Shown here in pieces: positions 6,388 through 13,004 of a stretch of DNA of 16,093 bases. How positions within the stretch are numbered: position 1 is the first letter of the stretch; every line of letters starts with the position of its first letter. The notes under the pieces were generated by a model, which saw only the letters and a program-made list of their open reading frames with translations, was not told where the DNA came from and did not search any database. Source of the stretch: Accumulibacter sp003538495 (GTDB lineage: Bacteria; Pseudomonadota; Gammaproteobacteria; Burkholderiales; Rhodocyclaceae); assembly GCF_029255145.1 (NCBI RefSeq), contig NZ_JAPUVQ010000008.1:1-16093 (forward strand), in the 5' to 3' direction. Position numbers and translations under genes: made by a program.

Positions 6388-8082
6388 ATGGCAACTACCT
6401 ACCGTACCTGTCCCATATCAGGAATGCAGTTTGAGGACCAGGCCGAGAAACTGATGCGCTGGAACGCCGTCGCCGGCGTCCTCTGGCTGCTGGTCGGCGG
6501 CATCACCGCCCTGCTGGTCATCCTCACCCGCTGGCCGGCGATCAAGCTGCTGCCGGCTGACCAGTTCTACCTGATCCTCACGGCGCACGGCATCGACATG
6601 CTGATCCTGTGGATCCTGTTCTTCGAAATGGCCGTTCTCTACTTCGCCTCATCGACTCTGCTGCGCTGCCGGCTGGCCGCACCGAAGATCGCCTGGCTTG
6701 GTTTCTGGCTGATGGTCGTTGGCGGCATCATGACCAACATCGCCATTTTCCAGGGCGAATCGAGCGTCATGTTCACCTCCTACGTGCCGATGCAGGCTGC
6801 CCCCCACTTCTATCTGGGAATCATCCTGGTCGCCGTCGGCGCCCTGCTCGGCACCTGCGTCTTCTTCGGCACGCTGGTCGTTGCGAAGAAGGACAAGACC
6901 TACCAGGGCTCGCTGCCACTGGTGACCTTCGGTGCGCTGACCGCGGCGATCATCGCCACCTTCACCATACTTTCCGGTGCCGGCATCCTGATCCCGACCT
7001 TCCTCTGGTCGGTCGGAATACTCAAGGAAATCGACGCGCAACTATACCGCATGGTGTGGTGGGGCCTGGGACACTCGTCGCAGCAGATCAACGTTGCCGC
7101 GCACGTTTCCATCTGGTACCTGACCGCGGCCGTGCTGTTCAACGCCAAACCGCTGTCCGAGAAAGTGTCGCGCTTCGCCTTCCTGCTCTACATCCTTTTC
7201 CTGCAACTGGCCAGCGCGCACCACCTGCTGTCCGACCCGGGAATGAGTGCCGAGTGGAAAGTGCTCAACACCTCGTACTTCATGTACTTCGCGGTCATGG
7301 CGTCGATGATCCACGGGTTCACGGTCCCTGGTGCGATCGAGGCTGCACAACGGCGCAGGGGTTTTACCAACGGCCTGTTCGAGTGGCTGCGCAAGGCGCC
7401 CTGGGGCAACCCGGTGTTCTCCGGCATGTTCATTTCGCTGGTCAGCTTCGGCTTCCTGGGCGGCATCTCCGGTGTCGTCCTCGGTACCGAGCAGATCAAC
7501 ATGCTGATGCACAACACCTTCTACGTCCCTGGCCACTTCCATACCACGGTCGTCACCGGCACCACCCTGGCCTTCATGTCGATCACCTTCCTGCTGGTTC
7601 CGGTGCTCTTCCGGCGCGAACTGATCCTGCCGAAACTGTGCCAGATTCAGCCCTACCTGTTCGGCATCAGCATGTCCATCCTCGGGCTGGTGATGATGGG
7701 CGCCGGCACGCTGGGCGTCTCCCGCCGGCACTGGGACATGGCCTTCTCCGGCGCACCTTTCCAGTATGAATGGCCGGGTGCCGCCTACCTGATGATGGGC
7801 CTGACCGGGATCTTCGGGGTGATCGCCGTCATCGGCGGCGGCCTGTGGATCCTGCTGATCGTCGGCTCGCTGTTGTTCGGCAAGAAACTCGACGGCGGCA
7901 AGGTCTCCGACAAGCCGACCCCGATCCCGGGCAACACGCAAGCGGCCTCGGCCGTCGCGCATGGCAGCGACCACCAGCCGGTTCCCGGCACCGTCGTCCT
8001 GGCCTTGTTGCTGTTCGTGTCCTTCGTGCTCTACTACTTCGTCAACTGGAAGTACCTGTCCGAAGTCTGGTTGCTCAGCTGA
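6388..8082 (+). CDS. B-family (ba3-like) heme-copper subunit I without the catalytic tyrosine; probable NO reductase
   Basis: A 564-aa catalytic subunit with about 13 helices. Ligands match Thermus ba3 in order and spacing: His67 and His385 (heme b), His383 (high-spin heme; VPGHFH), His229, His278, His279 (CuB; WGLGH and SAHHLLSDPG), and His375 at the heme propionate. The CuB helix normally reads HPxVY, its tyrosine covalently bound to the first histidine; here it reads HSSQQ, so Gln233 replaces Tyr. The C-family (cbb3) alternative tyrosine, six residues before the HH pair, is Leu272. Part of the ba3 K-channel seems kept (Tyr244, Ser306, Thr312 by my alignment). Loss of this tyrosine is a hallmark of NO-reducing members of the superfamily. 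Routine annotation would call it b(o/a)3-type cytochrome c oxidase subunit 1. A non-standard oxidase remains possible. Confidence 0.85.
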   Translation: MATTYRTCPISGMQFEDQAEKLMRWNAVAGVLWLLVGGITALLVILTRWPAIKLLPADQFYLILTAHGIDMLILWILFFEMAVLYFASSTLLRCRLAAPKIAWLGFWLMVVGGIMTNIAIFQGESSVMFTSYVPMQAAPHFYLGIILVAVGALLGTCVFFGTLVVAKKDKTYQGSLPLVTFGALTAAIIATFTILSGAGILIPTFLWSVGILKEIDAQLYRMVWWGLGHSSQQINVAAHVSIWYLTAAVLFNAKPLSEKVSRFAFLLYILFLQLASAHHLLSDPGMSAEWKVLNTSYFMYFAVMASMIHGFTVPGAIEAAQRRRGFTNGLFEWLRKAPWGNPVFSGMFISLVSFGFLGGISGVVLGTEQINMLMHNTFYVPGHFHTTVVTGTTLAFMSITFLLVPVLFRRELILPKLCQIQPYLFGISMSILGLVMMGAGTLGVSRRHWDMAFSGAPFQYEWPGAAYLMMGLTGIFGVIAVIGGGLWILLIVGSLLFGKKLDGGKVSDKPTPIPGNTQAASAVAHGSDHQPVPGTVVLALLLFVSFVLYYFVNWKYLSEVWLLS

Positions 8083-8090
8083 TTGAGCTC

Positions 8091-8115
8091 GCCCCCACGC
8101 CGCCGGCGTGGGGGC
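8091..8115 (+). terminator. Strong GC hairpin after subunit I
   Basis: GCCCCCACGCC pairs perfectly with GGCGTGGGGGC around a 3-nt loop: 11 bp, almost all GC, starting 9 nt after the subunit I stop. There is no U-tract. With the second hairpin that abuts it, it is likely to reduce read-through into ctaB or to protect the 3' end of the subunit mRNA. Confidence 0.6.
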
Positions 8116-8157
8116 CTGCTTCAATCGGGCCTGGCTGACAGGCCCGATTGAAGCAGG
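8115..8157 (+). repeat. Perfect 19-bp inverted repeat (attenuator-like hairpin)
   Basis: CCTGCTTCAATCGGGCCTG (8115-8133) and its exact reverse complement (8139-8157) flank a 5-nt loop GCTGA. In RNA it may extend three pairs with one G-U pair. It directly follows the first hairpin, in the 99-bp gap before ctaB. Perfect arms this long by chance are very unlikely, so it is a functional RNA hairpin or a short repeat element. Confidence 0.8.
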
Positions 8158-8181
8158 TCCGACCCCTCCCAGGGTCCTGTC

Positions 8182-9123
8182 GTGCCTACTCCTGTCCCAA
8201 TTGATCGCCGCCCCACACCGACGCCCATGCCCTCGACTCAGCCAACGAACAGCACTTCCGGCTTCCCTTTCCGTGCCATTCTGGGCGTCTTCAAGCTGCG
8301 TATCGGCGTCGTCATCACGTTCACCGCCCTCGCCGGACTCGCCGTCGGTCCGGGACCCAGCCTGAGCCCGCTGCAACTGCTGGTGCTGACGCTTTCGGTG
8401 CTGGTCTCGTCGGCGAGCGCCGGCGCCTTCAACCAGTATTACGAACACGACAGTGACCACCTGATGGCGCGAACCAGCAAGCGCCCCTTCGTCACCGGCG
8501 AACTGCGGCACGGGCCGATCTGGTTGCTGGTGATTGGCGCCTTGATGACGCTATCGGTTGGTGCCGCCTGGATCGCCCTCAATGCCTGGTCTGCGCTGTT
8601 TGTTTTCCTGGGCGCATTCTTCTACGCCATCGTCTATACCGTGTGGCTCAAGCGCCGTACCTGGCTGAATATTGTCTTTGGCGGGCTGGCCGGTAGCTGG
8701 GCGGTCCTCGCTGGCGCCACCGCCGCCGACCCGCAACTCGGCGCCGTCCCGCTGGCGCTGGCGCTGGTCCTCTTTCTGTGGACGCCGCCCCACTTCTGGA
8801 GCCTGGCGATCGCTTTCCGCGACGACTACGCAGCGGCCGGCGTGCCGATGCTGCCGGTCGTCGTCGGTGACCAGCGCGCCGCCCGGACCATTTTCCTCAG
8901 TACCCTGGCGCTGGTTGCCGCGTCCCTCATTCCCCTGGCCTTTGGGCTCGGCATGATCTACTTCGCCGGCGCGGCCATCGGTGGCTTTCTGTTCATCCAG
9001 AAAGCGTGGCTATTGACTCGTGACACCAATCGCAAATCGGCGATGGTCTGCTTCCATGCCTCGCTGATACAGTTGACACTGGTGCTTGTGGCGGCCATCG
9101 TGGACAGTCAGTTCGTATCCTGA
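8182..9123 (+). CDS. ctaB: Protoheme IX farnesyltransferase (heme O synthase)
   Basis: A 313-aa UbiA-superfamily prenyltransferase that adds a farnesyl group to heme B to make heme O, the substrate of CtaA. The polyprenyl-diphosphate/Mg motif is NQYYEHDSD (Asn84, Glu88, Asp92), followed by HLMARTSKRP; Glu in place of the first Asp occurs in other CtaB proteins. The second signature is WTPPHFWSLAIAFRDDYAAAGVPMLP. About nine helices are visible. I chose GTG 8182 because CAGGG lies about 7 nt upstream; ATG 8227 would remove 15 proline/threonine-rich residues but has no ribosome site. The gene follows the two hairpins, so it may be expressed at a lower level than the enzyme subunits, as suits an assembly factor. 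The SCO gene follows 36 bp later. Confidence 0.95.
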   Translation: MPTPVPIDRRPTPTPMPSTQPTNSTSGFPFRAILGVFKLRIGVVITFTALAGLAVGPGPSLSPLQLLVLTLSVLVSSASAGAFNQYYEHDSDHLMARTSKRPFVTGELRHGPIWLLVIGALMTLSVGAAWIALNAWSALFVFLGAFFYAIVYTVWLKRRTWLNIVFGGLAGSWAVLAGATAADPQLGAVPLALALVLFLWTPPHFWSLAIAFRDDYAAAGVPMLPVVVGDQRAARTIFLSTLALVAASLIPLAFGLGMIYFAGAAIGGFLFIQKAWLLTRDTNRKSAMVCFHASLIQLTLVLVAAIVDSQFVS

Positions 9124-9159
9124 CGTTCCGCTGCCCTGATCCACAACTGGCACCTGCCG

Positions 9160-10044
9160 ATGATTGGTCCTTATTGTCGCGCCCTGGTGGCGTCGATTCT
9201 GTTGCTCGCTGCAGCCCCCTTGCTCGCCGACCAGGCGGCGGCCGACCAACCCAAGCTCACGGCTCGCCCGCAGGGGCTGCTCAGCGGCGGCCTGACGCTG
9301 ACCGCGCTCGACGAAAAGGACGCGTTTGCCTTCTCGCAAGCCGCGATCGGCAGAACACTGGGCGACTTCGTCCTGCTCGACCGAGAAGGGCAACCGGTCG
9401 AACTGTCGCGTTATCGTGGCAAGCCGCTGCTGGTCAACTTCATGTACACCGCCTGCTTCCAGGTCTGCCCGACGACCACCCGCAACCTGCAGAAGGCACT
9501 GCAGAGCACGGTCGGCGTGATGGGCGCCGACCGCTTCAACGTGATCAGCATCGGCTTCAACCAGCCCTTTGACTCGCCAGCGGCGCTGAAGGACTTCTCC
9601 CGGCAGTACGGCATCGACCTCCCCAACTGGAATTTCCTCAGCCCGGCACCGGCGATCGTCGACCAGCTCACGGCTCATTTCGGCTTCCGCTTCGTCGCCA
9701 CCGCAGCCGGGTTCGACCACCTCAACCAGGTGACGATGGTCAACGCCGAAGGCAAGATCGTCCGCCAGGTCTATGGCGAAAAATTCACCGCCGAAGACCT
9801 CGCCGAGCCGCTAAAGCTGCTGATCACCGGGTCGGCCATTCCGTCCGAGATGGGCACGCTGCGGGAGATCATGGCACGTGTGCGAATCATCTGCTCGGTC
9901 TACGACCCGCAGACCGGGCGCTATCGCACCGACTACTCGCTGTACTTCATGTTCGCCGGCTTCCTGACCTTCGCCGGCTTCATGATCTACCTGTCGATCA
10001 ACTTCTGGAGAAATCGGCGCCGCGACGCGCCCAAGGCACCCTGA
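9160..10044 (+). CDS. SCO1/SenC protein with a C-terminal membrane anchor
   Basis: A 294-aa SCO-family protein for CuA assembly. An N-terminal signal peptide (cleavage near residue 23) leads to a thioredoxin fold with Cys99 and Cys103 in CFQVCPTT and the third ligand His187 (FDHLNQ). Compared with the lipoprotein SCO at 1761 (CPDVCP), the two residues after the first Cys are Phe-Gln. After the fold the chain continues for about 60 residues (VRIICSVYDPQTGRY) to a membrane helix at about 260-282 and a basic tail, so it is anchored from the C-terminus. The cysteine at 245, beside the membrane, is a possible third thiol. The gene lies 36 bp after ctaB and probably shares its transcript. The start ATG 9160 fits the signal peptide but lacks a clear ribosome site. 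Confidence 0.92.
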   Translation: MIGPYCRALVASILLLAAAPLLADQAAADQPKLTARPQGLLSGGLTLTALDEKDAFAFSQAAIGRTLGDFVLLDREGQPVELSRYRGKPLLVNFMYTACFQVCPTTTRNLQKALQSTVGVMGADRFNVISIGFNQPFDSPAALKDFSRQYGIDLPNWNFLSPAPAIVDQLTAHFGFRFVATAAGFDHLNQVTMVNAEGKIVRQVYGEKFTAEDLAEPLKLLITGSAIPSEMGTLREIMARVRIICSVYDPQTGRYRTDYSLYFMFAGFLTFAGFMIYLSINFWRNRRRDAPKAP

Positions 10045-10251
10045 TCGGCGAGCGGCCGCCCGCCGGCCAGAGCCAGTCCCGCTTCACTTCCTTCGCGACG
10101 ACCAACAGGCTGCCACGCCGTCACGGCGGGGCGCGCAGCGACGCAGCCGTCCACCTGCCTCTTCCGAACAAGCGCAGCCCTCGGCTCGTGACTGGTGAAT
10201 GGCGACCACGACTTTCACCGTACGCAAGAAAACCGTTCTCCGGAGCACTCA

Positions 10252-10716
10252 TTGACCGCAGTCGTCCTCTTCCGACCCGAAATCCCGCCGAACACCGGCA
10301 ACGTCATCCGTCTGTGCGCCAACACCGGCTGTCAACTGCACCTCGTCGAGCCGCTCGGCTTTCGCTGGGAAGACGCCTCGCTGAAGCGTGCCGGCCTCGA
10401 TTATCACGAGTTCGTGCGCGTCCTCCGGCACCGCGACTGGGACGCCTGCAAGCAAGCCCTGGACGGGCGGCGGCGTTTCGCGATGACGACGCGCGGGGGA
10501 CGGCGCTTCGACGATCCAGCTCTTGCCAGCGACGACGTTTTCGTCTTTGGCCAGGAAACCAGTGGGCTGCCGCCCGAGGTGATGGCCGAGTTTGCCGACG
10601 AGCAGCGTCTGCGCCTCCCCATGCTGCCCGGGCAACGCAGCCTGAACCTCTCGAATGCGGTCGCGGTGATGGTCTTCGAGGCCTGGCGGCAACAGGGTTT
10701 TGCCGAAGGCGTCTAG
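10252..10716 (+). CDS. trmL: tRNA (cytidine/uridine-34 2'-O)-methyltransferase
   Basis: A 154-aa SPOUT-fold RNA methylase, close to the 157 aa of Escherichia coli TrmL, which methylates the wobble ribose of leucine tRNAs. The N-terminus AVVLFRPEIPPNTGNVIRL is motif 1. GQETSGLP (residues 100-107) and RSLNLSNAVAV (129-139) form the knotted S-adenosylmethionine site. The open frame reaches a GTG at 10195, but the family begins directly before the PEIPPNTGN strand, so I chose TTG 10252, with CGGAG at 10241-10245, 6 nt upstream. The gene has no functional link to the respiratory genes on either side. The FNR-type box of the next operon lies 46 bp after its stop. Confidence 0.93.
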   Translation: MTAVVLFRPEIPPNTGNVIRLCANTGCQLHLVEPLGFRWEDASLKRAGLDYHEFVRVLRHRDWDACKQALDGRRRFAMTTRGGRRFDDPALASDDVFVFGQETSGLPPEVMAEFADEQRLRLPMLPGQRSLNLSNAVAVMVFEAWRQQGFAEGV

Positions 10717-10762
10717 GGCGCGAACGGCGGCCCGGCTTCCCGACCCGTGGCCTGTTTCGGAT

Positions 10763-10804
10763 TTGACTCGTGTCAAGTCGCCTGCGGCCTGCCGGGAATA
10801 TAAT
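10763..10804 (+). promoter_or_regulatory. Class II FNR/ANR/DNR-type promoter (3)
   Basis: TTGACTCGTGTCAA (10763-10776) is a perfect FNR-family palindrome. A consensus TATAAT lies at 10799-10804, exactly 22 bp after the box. With a start seven bases beyond the -10 (about 10811), the box centre is at -41.5, the textbook class II activator position. No -35 hexamer is visible, as expected when the activator replaces it. The leader to GTG 10854 is about 43 nt. This is the best promoter in the window and drives the cytochrome b fusion operon. Confidence 0.82.
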
Positions 10805-10812
10805 CAACGGCT

Positions 10813-10831
10813 AATAATTATCATCATCATC
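10813..10831 (+). promoter_or_regulatory. Possible Fur box at the transcription start
   Basis: AATAATTATCATCATCATC matches 15 of 19 positions of the Fur consensus GATAATGATAATCATTATC. It lies just downstream of the predicted start at about 10811, where a bound repressor would block initiation. The stretch is markedly AT-rich against the GC-rich background. It also contains an (ATC)4 run, so a chance match to a simple repeat is the alternative. Confidence 0.4.
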
Positions 10832-10853
10832 ACCGCTTCAGAGGCCCCGCCAC

Positions 10854-12425
10854 GTGAACTTCCACGCAGCATTGCGCAACGGCACCAAGAGCGTTTTCCT
10901 GCGCGTTGAAGAGGCGTTCGATGCACCCTTCGGCGGCCAGGACAACCCGCTGCGCCACCTCGGCGCGATGGGCCTTTACCTGCTCTGGATCGTCGTCGGC
11001 AGCGGCCTCTACTTGTACACCGTCCTCGACGCCGGCATCGACGCCGTGTACGACTCGATCGGTATGCTCTCGCACGAGCAGTGGTATCTCGGCGGCGTCC
11101 TGCGCAGCCTGCATCGCTACGCCTCCGACGCCTTCATGCTGGCGATGATGCTGCACCTCGTTCGCGAATGGTCCTACGGCCGTTACTACGGCTTCCGCCT
11201 CTATTCATGGATGACCGGCGTGCCGCTGATCTGGCTGGCCTATATCGCCGGAATCGGCGGCTACTGGATCGTCTGGGACCAACTCGCGCAGGTCTCGGCC
11301 ACCGCGACCACGGAACTGCTCGACTGGCTACCGATCTTCAGCGAGCCGTCAGCGCGCAACTTCATGTCTCCGGACGCGATCAGCGACCGCTTCTTCACCG
11401 TCCTGATCTTCATCCATCTCGGCGTCCCGCTGTTGCTGATCCTCGGCCTGTGGGCACACGTTCATCGCATCGGCCACGTCGATTACCTGCCAACGCGGCG
11501 CGTGATGCTCGCCACCGCAGCCACCTTGACGCTACTCGCGCTGTTCAGACCAGCACTCAGCAACCCACCCGCCAATCTGGCGACCGTTCCCGGCGACCTG
11601 GCGTTCGACTGGTTCATCCTGTTCATTCACCCGCTGACCGACCTCACTTCGCCGGCGGTCGTCTGGTCGCTGCTCTTCGCGCTGACCGCGCTGCTCTTCG
11701 CGCTGCCGTTGCTGCCACACGCCAGTGCGCAGCCAGTCGCCGTTGTCGACCCCGCCAACTGTACCGGCTGCGACCGTTGCCACGCCGACTGTCCCTACGC
11801 CGCGATCTCGATGGCGCCGCACCCGGGCCGACCCGGCTTCAAGCTCGCCGTCGTCGATCCCGACCTCTGCGCCAGCTGCGGCATCTGCGCCGGCTCGTGC
11901 CCGTCGTCAACGCCCTTCCGCCGCCGCGAGACGCTGATCACCGGCATCGACATGCCGCAACTGCCGGTCGACACGCTGCGCCAGCAACTCGAGCAGGCGC
12001 TGGCGCGACTCGCCGGCGGTACGCGCATCGTCGTTTTTTCCTGCGCGCGCGGTGCCGACGCCAGGGGCCTGGCCGCCGCCGACACCGCGGTGATCGACCT
12101 GATCTGCACCGGCATGCTGCCACCGTCCTTCGTCGAGTATGCGCTGCGCGGCGGTGCGGACGGGGTGGTGGTGACTGCCTGCCGCGACGGCGGCTGCGAC
12201 TTCCGCCTTGGCGAGCGCTGGACCAGCGAGCGCCTGCTCGGTGAGCGCGAACCACACCTGCGCCACAGCGTGCCGCCATCGCGACTGCAACCGCTGCTCT
12301 GCTCGGCACACGACCATAGTGCACTGGCCACTGCGGTGGCCGAATTCAGAAACCGGATCGAAACCCTCGGGGTTGCGAACGATCGACTTCCATCCTACCT
12401 GCGGAGAGCTCCAAATCATGCTTAA
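10854..12425 (+). CDS. Cytochrome b fused to 2x[4Fe-4S] ferredoxin and an MvhD-like domain
   Basis: A 523-aa three-part fusion. Residues 1-290 are a cytochrome b with bis-histidine pairs His87/His101 and His188/His202 (both H-X13-H, bc1-like spacing) and a sequence AFDWF (250-254) where cytochrome b has PEWY. Residues 300-350 form a bacterial ferredoxin with two CX2CX2CX3CP clusters (Cys303/306/309/313 and 339/342/345/349). Residues 390-470 resemble MvhD/FrhD, the Fe-S subunit linking hydrogenase to heterodisulfide reductase: VVFSC, ICTG, GADGVVVTACRDGGC (Cys397, 418, 443, 448). The likely role is electron transfer between membrane quinone and soluble Fe-S partners. The GTG start at 10854 has AGAGG about 9 nt upstream. 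The last codons overlap the next gene by 8 nt. Direction of electron flow is unknown. Confidence 0.85.
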   Translation: MNFHAALRNGTKSVFLRVEEAFDAPFGGQDNPLRHLGAMGLYLLWIVVGSGLYLYTVLDAGIDAVYDSIGMLSHEQWYLGGVLRSLHRYASDAFMLAMMLHLVREWSYGRYYGFRLYSWMTGVPLIWLAYIAGIGGYWIVWDQLAQVSATATTELLDWLPIFSEPSARNFMSPDAISDRFFTVLIFIHLGVPLLLILGLWAHVHRIGHVDYLPTRRVMLATAATLTLLALFRPALSNPPANLATVPGDLAFDWFILFIHPLTDLTSPAVVWSLLFALTALLFALPLLPHASAQPVAVVDPANCTGCDRCHADCPYAAISMAPHPGRPGFKLAVVDPDLCASCGICAGSCPSSTPFRRRETLITGIDMPQLPVDTLRQQLEQALARLAGGTRIVVFSCARGADARGLAAADTAVIDLICTGMLPPSFVEYALRGGADGVVVTACRDGGCDFRLGERWTSERLLGEREPHLRHSVPPSRLQPLLCSAHDHSALATAVAEFRNRIETLGVANDRLPSYLRRAPNHA

Positions 12426-12915
12426 ACCCGCCGCCATCGTCGGCCAGGTGATTCTCTACGGCGCCTTTGCCGCTTTCATCGGCTACTTCGCCACCTCGCC
12501 GACGTACCATCAGATAGCCGACGACGTTGCGCTGATCAAGCTTTCGATCAGCCACCTCGGCGACCGCGAATGTCGCCAGCGAACACCCGAAGAGCTGGCC
12601 AAAATGCCGCCGAACATGCGCGCCCCGAAGGACTGTCCGCGCGAGCGCTCGGACATCAAGCTGGAAGTCGACCTCGACGGCGAACCGCTGGTGCGCACCG
12701 TAATGCACCCCACCGGCCTCTACAAGGACGGCGTGTCGACGGTCTACAGGCGCTTCGAGGTCAAGGCCGGCAGTCACCAGTTGACCGTTCGCATGGACGA
12801 CAATCTGGTCAAGCCCGGTTTCGACTACGTCAAGAGCGAGCAGATCACCCTCGCCCCGCGCCAGGTGATGGTCATCGATTTCAACCCCGACCGCGGCGGG
12901 CTGTTCTTCAAATGA
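12418..12915 (+). CDS. Small membrane-anchored protein between the two cytochrome b fusions
   Basis: A 165-aa protein I do not recognise. It has one N-terminal helix (about 7-25) and then a soluble domain, presumably periplasmic, with two cysteines (Cys52 and Cys73, 21 apart, in ECRQRTPEEL and KDCPRER contexts) and a predicted beta-rich second half (LEVDLDGEPLV, FEVKAGSHQLTVRM, VMVIDFNPD). Start ATG 12418 overlaps the stop of the preceding gene (ATGCTTAA) and has GGAGAG upstream; translational coupling is likely. The frame is open upstream to 12208, but that part lies inside the previous gene. Its place between two cytochrome b genes suggests an accessory subunit or assembly factor of a joint complex. 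The cysteines could form a disulfide or hold a cofactor, but there is no CXXCH heme motif. Confidence 0.8.
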   Translation: MLKPAAIVGQVILYGAFAAFIGYFATSPTYHQIADDVALIKLSISHLGDRECRQRTPEELAKMPPNMRAPKDCPRERSDIKLEVDLDGEPLVRTVMHPTGLYKDGVSTVYRRFEVKAGSHQLTVRMDDNLVKPGFDYVKSEQITLAPRQVMVIDFNPDRGGLFFK

Positions 12916-13004
12916 CCGCCGCCGGCAGTCTGCGCCCGCGCCGCCGCGGCAAGGCTGCTCCAGCCGGTACGCACGCCTCACTAATCTCCTGAGCTGACAT
13001 CAAA

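Noticed and set aside
7042..8511. 489-aa open frame on the minus strand
   Set aside because: It lies antisense to subunit I and ctaB, has a low-complexity composition rich in G, A, R, D and Q typical of GC-rich shadow frames, and no domain is visible.
10195..10251. Longer trmL start at GTG
   Set aside because: It adds 19 polar residues not found in the family; TTG 10252 has a ribosome site and gives the usual length.
12208..12417. Extension of the small membrane protein to 235 aa
   Set aside because: It would lie entirely within the previous gene, and GGAGAG precedes ATG 12418.
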